A stretch of DNA of 64,000 nucleotides from Prorocentrum cordatum (Eukaryota > Sar > Dinophyceae > Prorocentrales > Prorocentraceae), in assembly GCA_963575745.1 (NCBI GenBank), contig CAUYUJ010018903.1:33978-97977 (forward strand), written 5' to 3'. The number at the start of each line of letters is the position of its first letter. The stretch's first letter is position 1. Positions 61,980 to 64,000 of this stretch are shown here, in pieces. The position numbers were made by a program, and so were the translations under genes. The notes beneath the pieces were generated by a model. The model was not told the origin of the DNA, did no database searches, and saw only the letters and a list, made by a program, of their open reading frames with translations.

Positions 61980-62600
61980 CTTGCGTCGTCGTCGTCGTCG
62001 TCGCCGTCCCTCTTCCGTCGTCGTCGTCGTCGTACTCTGCCTTTCCTCGTCGTCGTCGTCGTCCTCTTTGGCGTCGTCGTCGTTTCCGTCGTCGTTGTCG
62101 CCGTGGGCGTCCTTCTTCCTCCCTCGTCGTCGTCGTCGTCCGTGGTCGGCGTCTCGTCGTCGTCCCTCCTATTTCGTCGCCGTCGTCGTGGTCGTCGTCG
62201 TCGTCGTCATCGTCTTCCCTCCTCCCTCGTCGTTGTCGTCGTCGGCACTTGCATCCCTCCTTCTTCATCGTTCGCGTAGTCGCCGTCCTCCCTCCTCCCT
62301 CGTCGTTGTCGTCGTTGTCGCCGTCGTCGTCCTCCCTCCTCCCTCGTCGTCGTCGTCGTCGTTGGCGTCGTCGTCGTCGTCGCTGTCGTCGTCGTCGTCG
62401 TCGGCGTCGTCGTCGTCGTCGTCGTCGGCGGCGTCGTCGTCGGCGTTGTCATCGTCGTCGTCGTCGGCGTACGTCGTCGGTGTCGTCGTCGTCGTAGTCG
62501 TTGTCGTCGTCGTCGAAGTCGTTGGAGACGCCGTCGGTGTCGTCATAGTCGTCGTCGTCGTCGTTGTCGTCGTTGTCGCTGCCGTTCGTGTCGCTGCCAA
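61980..62600 (+). repeat. (GTC)n microsatellite field
   Basis: CGT/GTC triplets with CTC and GGC variants. Frames read as poly-Val or poly-Ser and carry no gene. Confidence 0.92.
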
Positions 62601-62739
62601 GTGCCATTTGGTACCTACCGTCACGTTCTAAGAGGTCTGGCGACCAAGTTGCGGGTGGGAGGGTGGGATACTCGCACGAACAGTGGAGAAGACAGCTTCA
62701 AGTTGAGCAAATGTTTGATTTTCCCTTCTGGATAAAAAC

Positions 62740-63394
62740 AAATTCTAACACCCCACCCCCCCGGGGGTAAAGACCCTCCCCCGGGAATCGATGTCCATCC
62801 TAATGTGCACTCGTACAATCCCAGCCAGGCCGGTATCGCCTTCCCCCCCGCCATCATATGCAAAAAAAACTGCGCGCACACTCGTTCATCGAAAATCCCA
62901 AATTTTCAAGAATCCCTTGCTGAAAGCGGGACGAACTGCGCACGCGCGCGTCGTCGCGCGCGCATGCCGAAATCCTCCCAGAAAACCTTCGGTTTCGGAA
63001 GGATGTCAAAAATCGCGTGTCCCAAAAATATGGAAAAACACATGGCTTCCAAACACGGATTCTCAAAACAAGCATGCGCGCGTGCTCCTGCGTTTTTTTT
63101 TCAAAAACAAATGCTTCAACGCTTTCAGAAAATGCAAACAAACTTGCTTCGCGCGCGCATGTCGACATCTTTCGAACGCCCTTGCGCGCGTGCCGTCGCG
63201 AGAACCCTTGGCAAAAACGGGACGAAATGCACGCGCGCGCGTCGTCGCGCGCATGCCGAAATCCTTCAAAAACCGTCGGTCCCGGAAGGGTTTCAACATC
63301 GACTGCCCAAGACACATACATAAACATATGGCTTCGCATCACGGGTGTTCATCAGAAGCGTGCGCGCGCTCGTGTGAGTTCTTAAGAAAACCAC

Positions 63395-63448
<54 letters not shown>

Positions 63449-63710
63449 TTTTTTTTTTTCAACATGTTCAGAAGATGCTACCAAACGGGCTTCGCGCGGG
63501 CATGTCGACAGCGTTCGAACGCTTTTGTGCGCGTGCTGGGGTGGCACGGTCCGTGCCAAATAATCCCCATGCGATCCACTCTCGCGCGTCTACCGCGCGA
63601 GCACTTCGAATTCCTTCCAAAACCTTTTATCACCGACGCGAAGACGCCGTCATCGTCATGGGAACCGTCATTGGCCGTGACGTCGTCGCTGTCAGCATCG
63701 TCACCAACAT
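62740..63710 (+). repeat. R60 block, second copy
   Basis: C/G leader, CCAGGCCGGTATCGCC, units at 62926 and 63217 (spacing 291), and the CACTCTCGCGCGTCTACCGC tail at 63577. Offsets to the first copy are 2768-2815 bp. A poly-T run of about 67 bp (63393-63460) lies inside. Confidence 0.8.
63393..63460 (+). repeat. Poly-T run
   Basis: T homopolymer broken by one A. It replaces a short T-rich spot in the matching position of the first R60 block. Confidence 0.92.
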
Positions 63711-63717
63711 CTCTTCG

Positions 63718-63755
63718 ATCATCATCATCATCATCATCAATCATCATCATCATCG

Positions 63756-63787
<32 letters not shown>

Positions 63788-63790
63788 GTG
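63718..63790 (+). repeat. (CAT)n run
   Basis: CAT triplets. 63790-64000 has no gene I can support. Confidence 0.88.
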
Positions 63791-64000
63791 TCTACAGGTG
63801 TCGACGTGGCCATGGTGCCGCACCCGCCCAAGTCGCCGACTCGCACTCGAGTGCCCGCCTAGATGGGCCGAATCGTCAGAACAACCGCGGTCGTGTCGGT
63901 CGCGCGAAACTGCCTAGCCGCTGCGCGCGCGCATGCGCGGGCTGGCGTGGAGCGTGGCCGCAGAGATGCACCAACCAGCGCAAAGCAATCGTCGCAATCG

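Overview
This window looks like nuclear DNA of a dinoflagellate, most likely a very GC-rich one such as a Prorocentrum-type genome. The species is an inference. Three things support it. A minus-strand gene at the left edge carries the C-terminal signature of the multi-copy Pif1-like helicase-related family of dinoflagellates. It is interrupted by a GC-AG intron whose acceptor is followed by G, a boundary style known in dinoflagellates. A broken reverse transcriptase at 12.5-12.8 kb resembles dinoflagellate retroelement RTs. The rest is dominated by trinucleotide microsatellites, minisatellites and small inverted-repeat elements. Positions 25945-26044 are 100 N, a scaffold gap. I saw no bacterial operon, phage, CRISPR array, rRNA gene or convincing tRNA.

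Genes are sparse and mostly broken. Recognisable pieces are the Pif1-like gene (1161-2062, minus), a second 3' exon of the same family with a 1-nt frame break (50318-50477, plus), and the catalytically dead RT (12468-12814, minus). Coding-like but unassigned pieces lie at 141-470, 6640-7560, 9093-9545, 16160-16870, 18600-18817, 26882-27290, 27616-27975 (plus), 27972-28609 (minus), 31035-31830, 33765-33990, 55175-55744 and 58200-58605. Several have in-frame stops or frame changes and are probably pseudogenes or exons split by introns I cannot place. Most very long open frames here are read-through of microsatellites and are not genes.

Mobile DNA is mostly MITE-like. Family M1 (ends TAGGTCGGGC/GCCCGACTTA, about 150-165 bp) has five copies, four of them flanked by 8-11 bp direct repeats. 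M2 (CAGGGCTGRACCTAAACGG, 100-147 bp foldback) has four copies, two with 8-9 bp direct repeats. M3 has two copies, M4 three, M5 three, and M6 one or two. Direct repeats of 8-11 bp would fit Mutator-type transposition.

Layout. 0-10 kb: Pif1-like gene, an 86-90 bp array, M5 elements, a decayed coiled-coil gene, a 9-bp minisatellite and M4. 10-19 kb: A-rich tract, a 148-bp array, an inverted-repeat element, RT, and M1/M2/M3. 19-26 kb: an AT-rich (GTA)n island followed by kilobases of (CAT)n, then the gap. 26-39 kb: GC-rich candidate exons, a decayed gene, and dispersed repeats M1, M2 and M3. 40-44.2 kb: a degenerate higher-order satellite that reverses orientation at a TA-rich microsatellite. 44.8-48.9 kb: two 0.6-kb direct repeats enclosing three different arrays. 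49.3-53.7 kb: a 160-bp array, the Pif1-like 3' exon, M4 and a 120-bp array. 54-59.9 kb: pyrimidine tracts, satellite fragments, M1 and M2 copies, and an (ATGT)n tract. 60-64 kb: a block repeated with a 2.8-kb offset, short minisatellites and a (GTC)n tract.

All assignments come from reading the sequence. No database search was possible.
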